Positions 54,619-62,785 of a stretch of DNA of 64,000 nucleotides are shown piece after piece; within the stretch, counting starts at the first letter, position 1; each line of letters starts with the position of its first letter. The position numbers were made by a program, and so were the translations under genes. Location: contig NZ_CP119967.1 in assembly GCF_029543085.1 (NCBI RefSeq), positions 763,501-827,500 on the forward strand, in the 5' to 3' direction. The stretch is from Pseudomonas sp. A34-9. GTDB lineage: Bacteria; Pseudomonadota; Gammaproteobacteria; Pseudomonadales; Pseudomonadaceae. The notes beneath the pieces are model-generated. The model did not search any database. It saw only the letters and a program-made list of their open reading frames with translations, and had not been told where the DNA came from.

Positions 54619-54664
54619 GCCAGGCGCGGACAAATGTGGGAGCGAGCCTGCTCGCGAAGAGGCC
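54565..54664. repeat. REP doublet (GTGGGAGCGAGCC type)
   Basis: TTCGCGAGCAGGCTCGCTCC on the left and AATGTGGGAGCGAGCCTGCT on the right in inverted orientation. Its left arm lies inside the 3' end of the upstream gene. Confidence 0.9.
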
Positions 54665-54678
54665 CGCTCAGCAACCCT

Positions 54679-55608
54679 TTAATGCCCTGATTGCCACGGC
54701 TGCCCCAGCGACACCGGCGCATACAACCGCGTCCGCAGCGCATCGCGCGACAACAGCACCAACACCACAATCGTCGCCACGTACGGCAGCATCGCCAGCA
54801 AACTCGACGGAATCGCCAGCCCCAACCCCTGCGCCACCAGGTGCAGGATGCTGGCGAGGCCAAACAGATACGCCCCGAGCAACAACCGCCACACCCGCCA
54901 ACTGGCAAACACCACCAGTGCCAGCGCGATCCAGCCACGTCCGGCGGTCATGTTCTCCGCCCACATCGGCGTGTACGCCAGCGACAGATACGCCCCGGCC
55001 AGCCCGGCCATCGCCCCGCCGAACAGCACCGCCAAGGTACGCACGGTCAACACCGGCAAACCCATCGCACTGGCCGCATCCGGGTTCTCACCAACCGCCT
55101 GAATGATCAGCCCGACACGGCTTTTGATGATCACCCACGCCACCAGCCCGAACAGCGCGAACGACAGGTACACCAGCAAGTCCTGAGCAAACAGCATCCG
55201 CCCGATCAGCGGAATTTCACTCAGATAAGGAATCGCCAACGGCTCAAACCCCGCCAACGGTTTACCGACCCAAGCCGCGCCAACAAAGGTCGACAGTCCG
55301 ACACCAAAAATCGTCAGCGCCAACCCGGTCGCCACCTGATTGGCGTTGAACACCAACGCCACCAGCGCGAACAGCGACGACAACAACATCCCGGCGAGCA
55401 TCGCCAACAACACGCCGAGCCACAGGTTGCCGCTGTTCAGCGCCACGATAAAACCAATCACCGCGCCAAACAGCATCATCCCTTCCTGACCGAGGTTGAG
55501 CACGCCGCTCTTTTCGCAGATCAGTTCACCCAGCGCCACCAATAACAGCGGCGTGCCGCAACGCACCATGGCGTAGAAAATATTACTCAGCAGATCGATA
55601 TCCATCAT
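54679..55608 (-). CDS. ABC transporter permease, nucleoside type (second permease)
   Basis: 309 residues, eight to ten helices, of the BPD_transp_2 type found in NupQ/YufQ-like permeases (CGTPLLLVALGELICEKSGVLNLGQEGMM region). It overlaps the upstream permease gene by 4 bases. Works with the 368-residue permease, the double ATPase and the BMP binding protein at 48842-49915. Confidence 0.88.
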   Translation of the reverse strand: MMDIDLLSNIFYAMVRCGTPLLLVALGELICEKSGVLNLGQEGMMLFGAVIGFIVALNSGNLWLGVLLAMLAGMLLSSLFALVALVFNANQVATGLALTIFGVGLSTFVGAAWVGKPLAGFEPLAIPYLSEIPLIGRMLFAQDLLVYLSFALFGLVAWVIIKSRVGLIIQAVGENPDAASAMGLPVLTVRTLAVLFGGAMAGLAGAYLSLAYTPMWAENMTAGRGWIALALVVFASWRVWRLLLGAYLFGLASILHLVAQGLGLAIPSSLLAMLPYVATIVVLVLLSRDALRTRLYAPVSLGQPWQSGH

Positions 55609-56711
55609 AACGCTCCGGCGGTTACGGCGGTGGTCGAAGTGCGCCGTGCCCAGCGCAGGTTCAGACGTGGCCGATAGAGAATCAGCACGTCACAGGCGAG
55701 CAGGAAAAACAGCATCATTCCCTGGAATAACTGGGTGATCGCCTGCGGCAGATTCAGGGTCATTTGCGCACTCTCGCCGCCGATGTACAGCAGCGCCATC
55801 AACAGGCTGGAGCACAGAATCCCGAGCGGATTGAGTCGCCCGAGAAACGCCACGGTGATGGCCGCATAGCCATACCCCGGCGACACCTGCGGCACCAACT
55901 GGCCAATCGGCCCGGTGACTTCGCAGACACCCGCAAGCCCCGCCAGGCCGCCGCTGATCAACAGCGCCAGCCAGATCAGCCGCTTCTCGCGAAAGCCGAC
56001 AAACCCCGCCGCGCGCTTGTCCAGTCCAAGCACTTTGATCTGGAAACCGACAAAGCTTTTCTGCAACAACACCCACACCGCGACCAGTGCGAGCAAGGCG
56101 AAATACACCCCGGCGTGCACGCGACCATCCTCCATCAACAGCGGCAAACGGCTGGCGTCACCGAACATCGCCGACTCGGGAAAGTTGAACCCGGCCGGAT
56201 CCTTCAACGGCCCGTGCACACAGAACAGCAACAGGTTCAGCGCGATGTAATTGAGCATGATGCTGGTGAGGATTTCGTTGGCGTTGAAGCGCGTGCGCAA
56301 CCACGCGGTGAGCCCGGCCCACGCCGCGCCGGCGAGGGTGCCAGCGAGCAGAATCAACACCAGCGCCCAACGGCTTTGCATGTCGATAATGTTCACCGCC
56401 AAGGCACTGCCGGCGAGCGCGCCGAGAAGCAATTGACCTTCGGCGCCGATGTTCCAGATTCGTGCCTGATACGCCACGGCCAGACCGAGCGCACAGAGCA
56501 GGATCGGCAGCGCCTTGACCAGCAATTCGGAGACGCCATACCAATCGCTGACCGGCGCGATCAGCAGCGTGTGCAGAGTTTGCAGCGGGTCATGGCCGAG
56601 GGCGATGAACAGCAGCGAGCCGCAACCGAGCGTCAGCGCCGCCGCCAATAACGGTGAGCACCACAGCATCAGGCGCGATTGCTGGCCACGGGGTTCGAGG
56701 GAAAGCAGCAT
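55605..56711 (-). CDS. ABC transporter permease, nucleoside type (first permease)
   Basis: 368 residues, BPD_transp_2 family: VSELLVKALPILLCALGLAVAYQ followed by RIWNIGAEGQLLLGALAGS, the classic permease loop of this class. Longer than its partner by an N-terminal extension. Lies 13 bases after the ATPase gene, in the arrangement ATPase-permease-permease known around PA0136-PA0138. Confidence 0.88.
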   Translation of the reverse strand: MLLSLEPRGQQSRLMLWCSPLLAAALTLGCGSLLFIALGHDPLQTLHTLLIAPVSDWYGVSELLVKALPILLCALGLAVAYQARIWNIGAEGQLLLGALAGSALAVNIIDMQSRWALVLILLAGTLAGAAWAGLTAWLRTRFNANEILTSIMLNYIALNLLLFCVHGPLKDPAGFNFPESAMFGDASRLPLLMEDGRVHAGVYFALLALVAVWVLLQKSFVGFQIKVLGLDKRAAGFVGFREKRLIWLALLISGGLAGLAGVCEVTGPIGQLVPQVSPGYGYAAITVAFLGRLNPLGILCSSLLMALLYIGGESAQMTLNLPQAITQLFQGMMLFFLLACDVLILYRPRLNLRWARRTSTTAVTAGAL

Positions 56712-56724
56712 GTGTATAACTCCG

Positions 56725-58272
56725 TTAAACCGTGGCGGCTGAGGGGGCGTGGTCGAACTGGCCGGCCATCCAGCCGCCGACGTCGCTGAGTTGTGTGTCG
56801 GTAGTGTTTTTCAGTGCCGACAGACGCCCGCCGCACAACGCGCCGAGGCGGTCGCTGATCTGGAACAGTTCATCGAGGTCTTCGGAGATCACCAGAATCG
56901 CCGCACCGGCATCGCGTAACGCGATCAAGGCACGGTGAATGGTCGCGGCGGCGCCGACGTCGACGCCCCAGGTCGGGTGTGCGGCGATCAGCAGTTTCGG
57001 TTGCTGAAGGATTTCCCGGCCGAGAATGAATTTCTGCAAGTTGCCGCCGGACAAGCTGCGCGCGGCGGTTTGCGTGTCCGGGGTTTTCACGCCGAAGCGC
57101 TGGATGATCTGCTGCGCGAGGGCTTCGACTTTGCCGCGATCGATCAGGCCGTGGCTGACCAAACCTTGTTGGAATGCGGTGAGCAGGGCGTTGTCCGCCA
57201 GACTCAATTCCGGCACGGCGCCATGACCGAGACGCTCGGCGGGGACAAAAGCCAGGCCCAGTTTGCGCCGTGCATCCGGGCGCAAATCGGCGACGTTCTG
57301 CTCAGCGAATCGAATGGTTGCAGCGTCCACCCGAGGCAAGGTGTGTTCGCCACTGAGCAGGGCGAGCAATTCATCCTGACCATTGCCCGCAACGCCAGCG
57401 ATACCGACGATTTCACCGCTGCGCACTTCCAGGTTGATGTCTGTCAGCGAGCAGCCGAACGGGTCCGGGTTGTGCCAACGCAAGCCCTTCACCTGCAAAA
57501 ACGCTGCGCCGCCACTGACCTTCGGGTAGTCACCGATCAACGCCGCCGCTTCGCCGACCATCAACTGCGCCAACTGCTGATCCGAACACTCCGCTGGCAG
57601 GCAATGCCCGGCCACGCGACCACCGCGCAAAACCGTAGCGCTGTGGCACAACGCGCGCACTTCAGCGAGTTTGTGGCTGATGAACAGAATGCTGCAGCCT
57701 TCGGCGGCGAGGCGGCGCAGGGTGATGAACAATTCGTCGGCCTCCTGCGGTGTCAGCACCGAGGTTGGCTCATCGAGAATCAGCAGGCGAATGTCCTGCA
57801 TCAGGCAGCGAACGATCTCCACGCGCTGGCGCTCGCCGATCGACAGGCTGTGGACAAGTCGCTCCGGCTCCAGGGCCATGCCGTAACGGCGCGACACTTC
57901 GCGAATTTTCGGTTCCAGTTGTTTCGGCGTGCCGGCTGCGGCGCCCATCGCCAAGGCAATGTTCTGTGCCACGCTAAGGGTTTCGAACAGCGAGAAATGC
58001 TGGAACACCATGCCGATGCCCAGCTGCCGGGCCTGGGCCGGGTTGCGGACATTCACCGGCCGACCTTGCCAGAGCATCTCGCCAGCATCCGCGTGGGTGA
58101 CGCCGTAGATGATCTTCATCAAGGTACTTTTGCCGGCACCGTTTTCACCAAGCAGGGCGTGGATTTCCCCCGGTGCGATGCTCAGGTCGATGGCGTCATT
58201 GGCCAGACAACCGGGGTAGCGTTTGCTGATATGGCGCAATTGCAGGCGCGCGGGGGGAGAGGCGATTGGCAT
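56725..58272 (-). CDS. ABC transporter ATP-binding protein (double ATPase, nucleoside type)
   Basis: 515 residues with two ABC domains, as in NupO/RbsA-like proteins. Domain 1: Walker A GENGAGKSTLMK, Q-loop LGIGMVFQHF, signature LSIGERQRVEI, Walker B LLILDEPTSVLT. Domain 2: degenerate Walker A AGVAGNGQDELLALL (no Lys), signature LSGGNLQKFIL and GVDVGAAATIHRAL. First gene of the leftward operon; the promoter must lie in the gene-free stretch to its right. Confidence 0.92.
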   Translation of the reverse strand: MPIASPPARLQLRHISKRYPGCLANDAIDLSIAPGEIHALLGENGAGKSTLMKIIYGVTHADAGEMLWQGRPVNVRNPAQARQLGIGMVFQHFSLFETLSVAQNIALAMGAAAGTPKQLEPKIREVSRRYGMALEPERLVHSLSIGERQRVEIVRCLMQDIRLLILDEPTSVLTPQEADELFITLRRLAAEGCSILFISHKLAEVRALCHSATVLRGGRVAGHCLPAECSDQQLAQLMVGEAAALIGDYPKVSGGAAFLQVKGLRWHNPDPFGCSLTDINLEVRSGEIVGIAGVAGNGQDELLALLSGEHTLPRVDAATIRFAEQNVADLRPDARRKLGLAFVPAERLGHGAVPELSLADNALLTAFQQGLVSHGLIDRGKVEALAQQIIQRFGVKTPDTQTAARSLSGGNLQKFILGREILQQPKLLIAAHPTWGVDVGAAATIHRALIALRDAGAAILVISEDLDELFQISDRLGALCGGRLSALKNTTDTQLSDVGGWMAGQFDHAPSAATV

Positions 58273-58879
58273 GACAGGCTCGACTTGCTTTGAGTTGTGC
58301 CTGTGGATAAAGCAATTTCCTGGCCATTGAGTCAGGAACGCGAGCGGGCCGCGTGGCCCGGCCCATGGGGTAGAGCATCCCGCTGTAAATCGAGCGCGCG
58401 CACAGCACCAATTCAGCGCAAAACCGTTGATCGGGCTCCAGTTTTGCCCGTCGGCAACTGATCAAAAAACGAGCAAATCCTTGGGGGCTAGGCAGAACCT
58501 GCGACTGCGGCGGTCATGAACGGGTTATCCACAGGTTGCTCCACAGTTATTGTGCGCAAGCCAAATAGCCGGGCATAAGCACTGTGATGCTTTCTTCTAA
58601 TGGTGATAAACGAGGCTAACTGACTGTTTCTGTTTGAAATTCTGGTTTTGTCGGGCGAGTTGAACGAAAAGTGAACAAAACTCGCAAAGCCACGTGACAG
58701 AAGGGTTACAGCGGAATGTACTCAGGTTATCCACAGTCGGATGCACAGCAGATGTGGGCAAGTCTGTGGAATAAGAAATTTCGCGGTCGCCCCAAAAGAT
58801 CGCAGCCTTCGGCAGCTCCTACATTTGAAATGCGTTCCCCTGTAGGAGCTGCGGAACGCTGCGATCTTTTGATCCTGCT
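58273..58879. other. Gene-free stretch with three DnaA boxes
   Basis: 607 bases between the nucleoside ABC operon and yigZ, AT-richer than its neighbours in the part 58560-58700. It contains TTATCCACA at 58302-58310 (minus strand), 58525-58533 and 58727-58735 (both plus). A REP doublet ends it. No gene could be supported. Confidence 0.7.
58793..58873. repeat. REP doublet (GTAGGAGCTGCCG type)
   Basis: AAAGATCGCAGCCTTCGGCA and CCTGTAGGAGCTGCGGAACG as inverted arms; it ends six bases before the yigZ stop. Confidence 0.88.
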
Positions 58880-59461
58880 TTACCGCTGCAACAAAATCCG
58901 CCCACGACTCAAATCAGCGAGTTGCGTTTGCAAGACATCGATCTGCGCCTCACCCACCGCCAACTTCAACTCAACGCCATTAGCGGTAAAGTTTTCTTCA
59001 ACGACCAACCCACCGATATCCGCCACGCGCAACTTCACCAACGCCAACTCGGCGAACCCGCAAGCACAACTCAACGGCACCCGACTGATCAACTCAACCT
59101 TCGCCGCCGTCTGCAAACACTTGTTCGCGCCACCGCCATACGCCCGGGCCAAACCGCCCGTGCCCAGTTGAATCCCGCCGTACCAACGAATCACCAGGAC
59201 CGCGACCTGATCGCAATCCTGCGCTTCAATCGCCGCCAGAATCGGTCGCCCCGCAGTACCGCCCGGTTCACCGTCGTCATTGCTGCGGTATTGATCGCCG
59301 AGTTTCCACGCCCAGCAATTGTGCGAAGCGTTCAAGTCGCTGTGCTGTTCGAAGAACGCCTGCGCATCGGCAGGGCTGCCGATCGGCGTGGCGAAAGTGA
59401 TAAAGCGGCTTTTGCGAATCTCTTCGCGGTACTCGCAAAAACCGCTGAGGGTGAAAGGCAT
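58880..59461 (-). CDS. yigZ: YigZ/IMPACT family protein
   Basis: 193 residues, the normal size. The N-terminal UPF0029 domain is evident: EIRKSRFITFATPIGS, SDDGEPGGTAGRP-like NDDGEPGGTAGRPIL and VLVIRWYGGIQLGTGGLARAYGG. The C-terminal RWD-like domain follows. Family members relate to translation control by analogy with eukaryotic IMPACT, but the bacterial function is not settled. It is the last gene of a unit with the TetR regulator (7-base gap). Confidence 0.87.
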   Translation of the reverse strand: MPFTLSGFCEYREEIRKSRFITFATPIGSPADAQAFFEQHSDLNASHNCWAWKLGDQYRSNDDGEPGGTAGRPILAAIEAQDCDQVAVLVIRWYGGIQLGTGGLARAYGGGANKCLQTAAKVELISRVPLSCACGFAELALVKLRVADIGGLVVEENFTANGVELKLAVGEAQIDVLQTQLADLSRGRILLQR

Positions 59462-59468
59462 AAACGTC

Positions 59469-60119
59469 TTATAGAGAAGGAGTGAGGCCGCAGCCTTTGA
59501 GAATGATGCGGATCAGGTTGTTGCCGGCGTCTTCCATGTCCTGCTTGGTCAACTTGCTGCGACCGCTGACGCGGCAGATCTGCGTGGCGAAGTCGGCATA
59601 GTGCTGAGTGCTGCCCCACAACAGGAAGATCAAGTGCACCGGATCGACCGGGTCCATTTTGCCCGCGTCGATCCACGCCTGGAACACTGCCGCGCGGCCG
59701 GTGAACCAGGCGCGATAATCCTGATTGAAATATTCGGTAAGGCATTCGCCGCCGCTGATCACTTCCATCGCAAAGATTCGCGAGGCTTGCGGCTGGCGGC
59801 GGGAGAATTCCATTTTGGCGCGGATGTAGCGAGTCAGCGCTTCGGCGGGATCGTCCTCGGCGGTGAGGGTGTTGAAGGTGCTGTCCCACAACTCGATGAT
59901 GTTGCTCAGCACCGCCACGTACAAACCGAGTTTGTTGGTGAAGTAGTAATGCAGGTTCGCCTTGGGCAACCCGGCATTCTGGGCGATGGTGTTCATGCTG
60001 GTGCCTTTGTACCCGTGACGGGCGAACTCGTCTTCGGCGGCTTTGAGGATGGTCTCTTCGTTCTTCTGACGAATGCGGCTGGCGGGTTTGCCGCCGTGGG
60101 CTGGGACTTCAAAGGTCAT
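59469..60119 (-). CDS. TetR-family regulator, RutR-like
   Basis: 216 residues from ATG 60119 (GGAAG upstream). TetR helix-turn-helix at about 25-70 (ILKAAEDEFARHGYKGTSMNTIAQNAGLPKANLHYYF region) and a RutR/YcdC-type C-terminal domain (RAKMEFSRRQPQASRIFAMEVISGG, WIDAGKMDPVDP). RutR senses uracil; here the neighbour is an NCS2 nucleobase permease, so a purine or pyrimidine ligand is likely. It lies 88 bases after the permease gene. Confidence 0.85.
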   Translation of the reverse strand: MTFEVPAHGGKPASRIRQKNEETILKAAEDEFARHGYKGTSMNTIAQNAGLPKANLHYYFTNKLGLYVAVLSNIIELWDSTFNTLTAEDDPAEALTRYIRAKMEFSRRQPQASRIFAMEVISGGECLTEYFNQDYRAWFTGRAAVFQAWIDAGKMDPVDPVHLIFLLWGSTQHYADFATQICRVSGRSKLTKQDMEDAGNNLIRIILKGCGLTPSL

Positions 60120-60207
60120 AGGCACTTCCGGGTTTGTCTGTGGGTGCAACCAATTGCGTTGATAGCGCACCCACAGGCATCCGACAAGTGTTTGAGCGAT
60201 AAAACCG

Positions 60208-61596
60208 TTACGCCTGTTCGATCTTGTTCAGCGGCGAGTGCGCTTGCGCGGCCTCGATTTTCGACTCCGGCAGCAGCAGGCAAAGGATGATTGCGGTCAG
60301 GCCGCCGCTGGTGATCGCCGAATCAAACAGGTTCTGCACCAGTTTCGGCAGCAGGTGCAGCAGGTTCGGTTGTGCGGCGATACCCAGGCCGACGCCAAAT
60401 GAAGTGGCGATGATCAACATACTGCGCCGATCCAGCGGCGACTGCGCGAGGATGCGCACGCCGGCAGCGGCCACCGCACCGAACATCACCAGGGTCGCGC
60501 CGCCGAGCACCGGTTTCGGAATCTGTTGCAGCACTGCGCCGATCATCGGGAACAGGCCGAGACAGAACAGGATCGCGCCGATGTACAGCCCGACATAGCG
60601 GCTGGCCACGCCGGTCAACTGGATCACGCCGTTGTTCTGCGCGAACGTGGTGTTGGGGAAAGCGCTAAAGGTCGCGGCGATCATGCAGCTGACGCCATCG
60701 CCGAGTACGCCACCGCGCAGGCGGCTTATATAAGAAGGGCCGCTGATCGGCTGGCGGGCGAGCATGCAGTTGGCGGTGAGGTCGCCGACGGTTTCGATGG
60801 TGCTGATCAGATAAATCAGCGCGACGGGCAGGAAAGCCGTCCAGTCGAAGCTGAATCCGAATTTGAACGGCGTAGGAAAACTCACCAACGGCAAGTCGGG
60901 CAAAGGCTGCGGTACCAGTTTCCCACTGAACCAGGCGGCCAGACTGCCCAGCACCAGTCCGATGATGATCGCCGACAGCCGCACCCATGGCGTATTCGAG
61001 CGGTTAAGCAGAATGATCGTCAGCAACACAAATACGCCCAGTGCCAGATTGCCCGGCGCACCGAAGTCCGGCGCGTTGAAGCCACCGCCCAGATCAGTGA
61101 TACCGACCTTGATCAGGCTGATGCCGATCAGGGTGATAACGATCCCGGTCACCAGCGGCGTGACGACCCTGCGCAACTGACCGATGAAGCGGCTGAGGAC
61201 GATTTGCACGATTGCGCCGAAAAAGCACACACCGAAAATCATCGCCAGAATGTCTTCCGGGCTGCCGCCGCGTTGCTTGACCAGAAATCCGGCGGAGAGC
61301 ACAGCACCGAGGAAGGCGAAACTGGTGCCTTGTAAACAGATCATCCCGGCGCCAATGCCGAATGGCCTGCGCGCCTGAATAAACGTGCCGACGCCCGAAA
61401 CCATCAACGCCATGCTGATCAGATACGGCAAATGCGCGGTCAGCCCGAGTGCCGAGCCGATCACCAGCGGTGGGGTGATGATGCCGACGAAACTGGCAAG
61501 CACGTGTTGCAGCGCCGCGAGCGTCGCGGCGAGCGGTTTGGGGCGGTCGTTGAGGCCGTAGATCAGGTCGCTGGACGATGCGGAATCTGGCTGCAT
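60208..61596 (-). CDS. NCS2 nucleobase (xanthine/uracil) permease
   Basis: 462 residues, fourteen membrane segments. NCS2 signatures: QGTSFAFLGAVLS, ETVGDLTANCML and the family motif QNNGVIQLTG (Q-N-x-G-x4-T). Closer to the xanthine/uric acid (XanP/UacT) branch than to UraA in the wording around these motifs. It brings purine bases in for the deaminases of this region. Confidence 0.87.
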   Translation of the reverse strand: MQPDSASSSDLIYGLNDRPKPLAATLAALQHVLASFVGIITPPLVIGSALGLTAHLPYLISMALMVSGVGTFIQARRPFGIGAGMICLQGTSFAFLGAVLSAGFLVKQRGGSPEDILAMIFGVCFFGAIVQIVLSRFIGQLRRVVTPLVTGIVITLIGISLIKVGITDLGGGFNAPDFGAPGNLALGVFVLLTIILLNRSNTPWVRLSAIIIGLVLGSLAAWFSGKLVPQPLPDLPLVSFPTPFKFGFSFDWTAFLPVALIYLISTIETVGDLTANCMLARQPISGPSYISRLRGGVLGDGVSCMIAATFSAFPNTTFAQNNGVIQLTGVASRYVGLYIGAILFCLGLFPMIGAVLQQIPKPVLGGATLVMFGAVAAAGVRILAQSPLDRRSMLIIATSFGVGLGIAAQPNLLHLLPKLVQNLFDSAITSGGLTAIILCLLLPESKIEAAQAHSPLNKIEQA

Positions 61597-61686
61597 GGCT
61601 TAAGGCTTCTTATCAAAGGAACGGAGTCATTCCTTCTTTGCAAAAACCTGTCCACTTGCTCAACTTATTTACCTGAAACCTCCCAA

Positions 61687-61720
61687 TGCAGGAGCTGCCG
61701 CAGGCTGCGATCTTTTGATC
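61687..61720. repeat. REP unit (GTAGGAGCTGCCG type)
   Basis: GCAGGAGCTGCCGCAGGCTG followed by CGATCTTTTGATCC, a single, slightly diverged unit ending just before the bauR stop. Confidence 0.85.
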
Positions 61721-61726
61721 CTGCTT

Positions 61727-62647
61727 TCAACGCGTCGCCGCCAAACTTTCTAGAAAGCTCTCCAGCACCAAATGAGGGCGCCGCCCCTTGCGCGTGACCG
61801 ATGCGAGGCTCAGGTCATAAAAACGGGTTTGCGATTTCAACGCACGCAAACGCCCCTGCTGCACCCAAAGGCTGGCGTAATGATCCGGCAGATAACCAAT
61901 GTAACGCCCGGTCAAAATCAAAAATGCCATGCCCTCACGGTCAGAAGCACTGGCCGTGCAATTGAGCGCCTGGTAATGCGCCTGAATCTCCGCCGGCAAA
62001 CGAAACGTCGGTGCAATTGCGTCCTGACTGTTAAGACGCTCGTCATCCAGTTGCTTGTCATCGACATAAAACAACGGATGACCCACCGCGCAGTAAAGCA
62101 GCGAACGTTCGCTGTACAGCGGCTGATATTCCAGGCCCGACAACGCACTGGCCTGCGGCACCACGCCGACATGCAAACGTCCGTCGAGCACACCTTGCTC
62201 GACTTCATTGGGCGCAATCATGCGAATCTGGATCTGCACATCCGGCCCGCGCTCCTTCAACTGGGCGAGGGCGTGGGTGATGCGCATGTGGGGCAGGGTG
62301 ACCAGGTTGTCGGTCAGGCCGATGATCAATTCACCGCGCAAATGCTGGTGCAGCCCGTTGACTTCGGTGCGAAAGCTTTCCAGCGCACTTAATAGCTGCA
62401 ACGCCGATTGATACACCTCGCGCCCTTCTTCAGTCAGCGAAAACCCGGCACGACCACGCTGACACAAACGTAAGCCGAGGCGCTGCTCCAGATCGCTCAT
62501 CTGCTGACTGATCGCCGAGCGACCGATGCCGAGCACCGTCTCCGCTGCCGAGAAGCCGCCGCATTCCACCACGCTGCGAAAAATCCGCAGCAGGCGAATA
62601 TCAAAGTCACTGACCTGGGCCAGTGGGTCGGGGCGGCGGCTGCTCAT
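61727..62647 (-). CDS. bauR: BauR LysR-family regulator of beta-alanine catabolism
   Basis: 306 residues from ATG 62647; ATG 62671 is also open but overlaps the promoter dyad region and neither has a strong ribosome site. Winged helix: LRIFRSVVECGGFSAAETVLGIGRSAISQQMSDLE region (about 20-55). Ligand domain from about 92 (GELIIGLTDNLVTLPHMRIT). The gene is divergent from a beta-alanine transaminase, the place of PA0133 (bauR), the activator of bauABCD. Confidence 0.85.
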   Translation of the reverse strand: MSSRRPDPLAQVSDFDIRLLRIFRSVVECGGFSAAETVLGIGRSAISQQMSDLEQRLGLRLCQRGRAGFSLTEEGREVYQSALQLLSALESFRTEVNGLHQHLRGELIIGLTDNLVTLPHMRITHALAQLKERGPDVQIQIRMIAPNEVEQGVLDGRLHVGVVPQASALSGLEYQPLYSERSLLYCAVGHPLFYVDDKQLDDERLNSQDAIAPTFRLPAEIQAHYQALNCTASASDREGMAFLILTGRYIGYLPDHYASLWVQQGRLRALKSQTRFYDLSLASVTRKGRRPHLVLESFLESLAATR

Positions 62648-62673
62648 CTTATTGTTCTCATTGTTTAGCAAAG

Positions 62674-62692
62674 TTCTAACTGAAGGTTAGAA
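62674..62692. promoter_or_regulatory. Perfect dyad in the bauR-bauA gap
   Basis: TTCTAAC-TGAAG-GTTAGAA, 7-base arms, 27 bases upstream of the chosen bauR start and 93 bases before bauA. It has the T-N11-A form of LysR recruitment sites. Confidence 0.65.
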
Positions 62693-62785
62693 GAGTTGAA
62701 TTTCACCGACTTTATCCGCGTGGCAATTTAGCTGCAACAACGCTTTTTATCTCCCTGACGCTTATGCCCTGCGAGGTTTTGCCCG

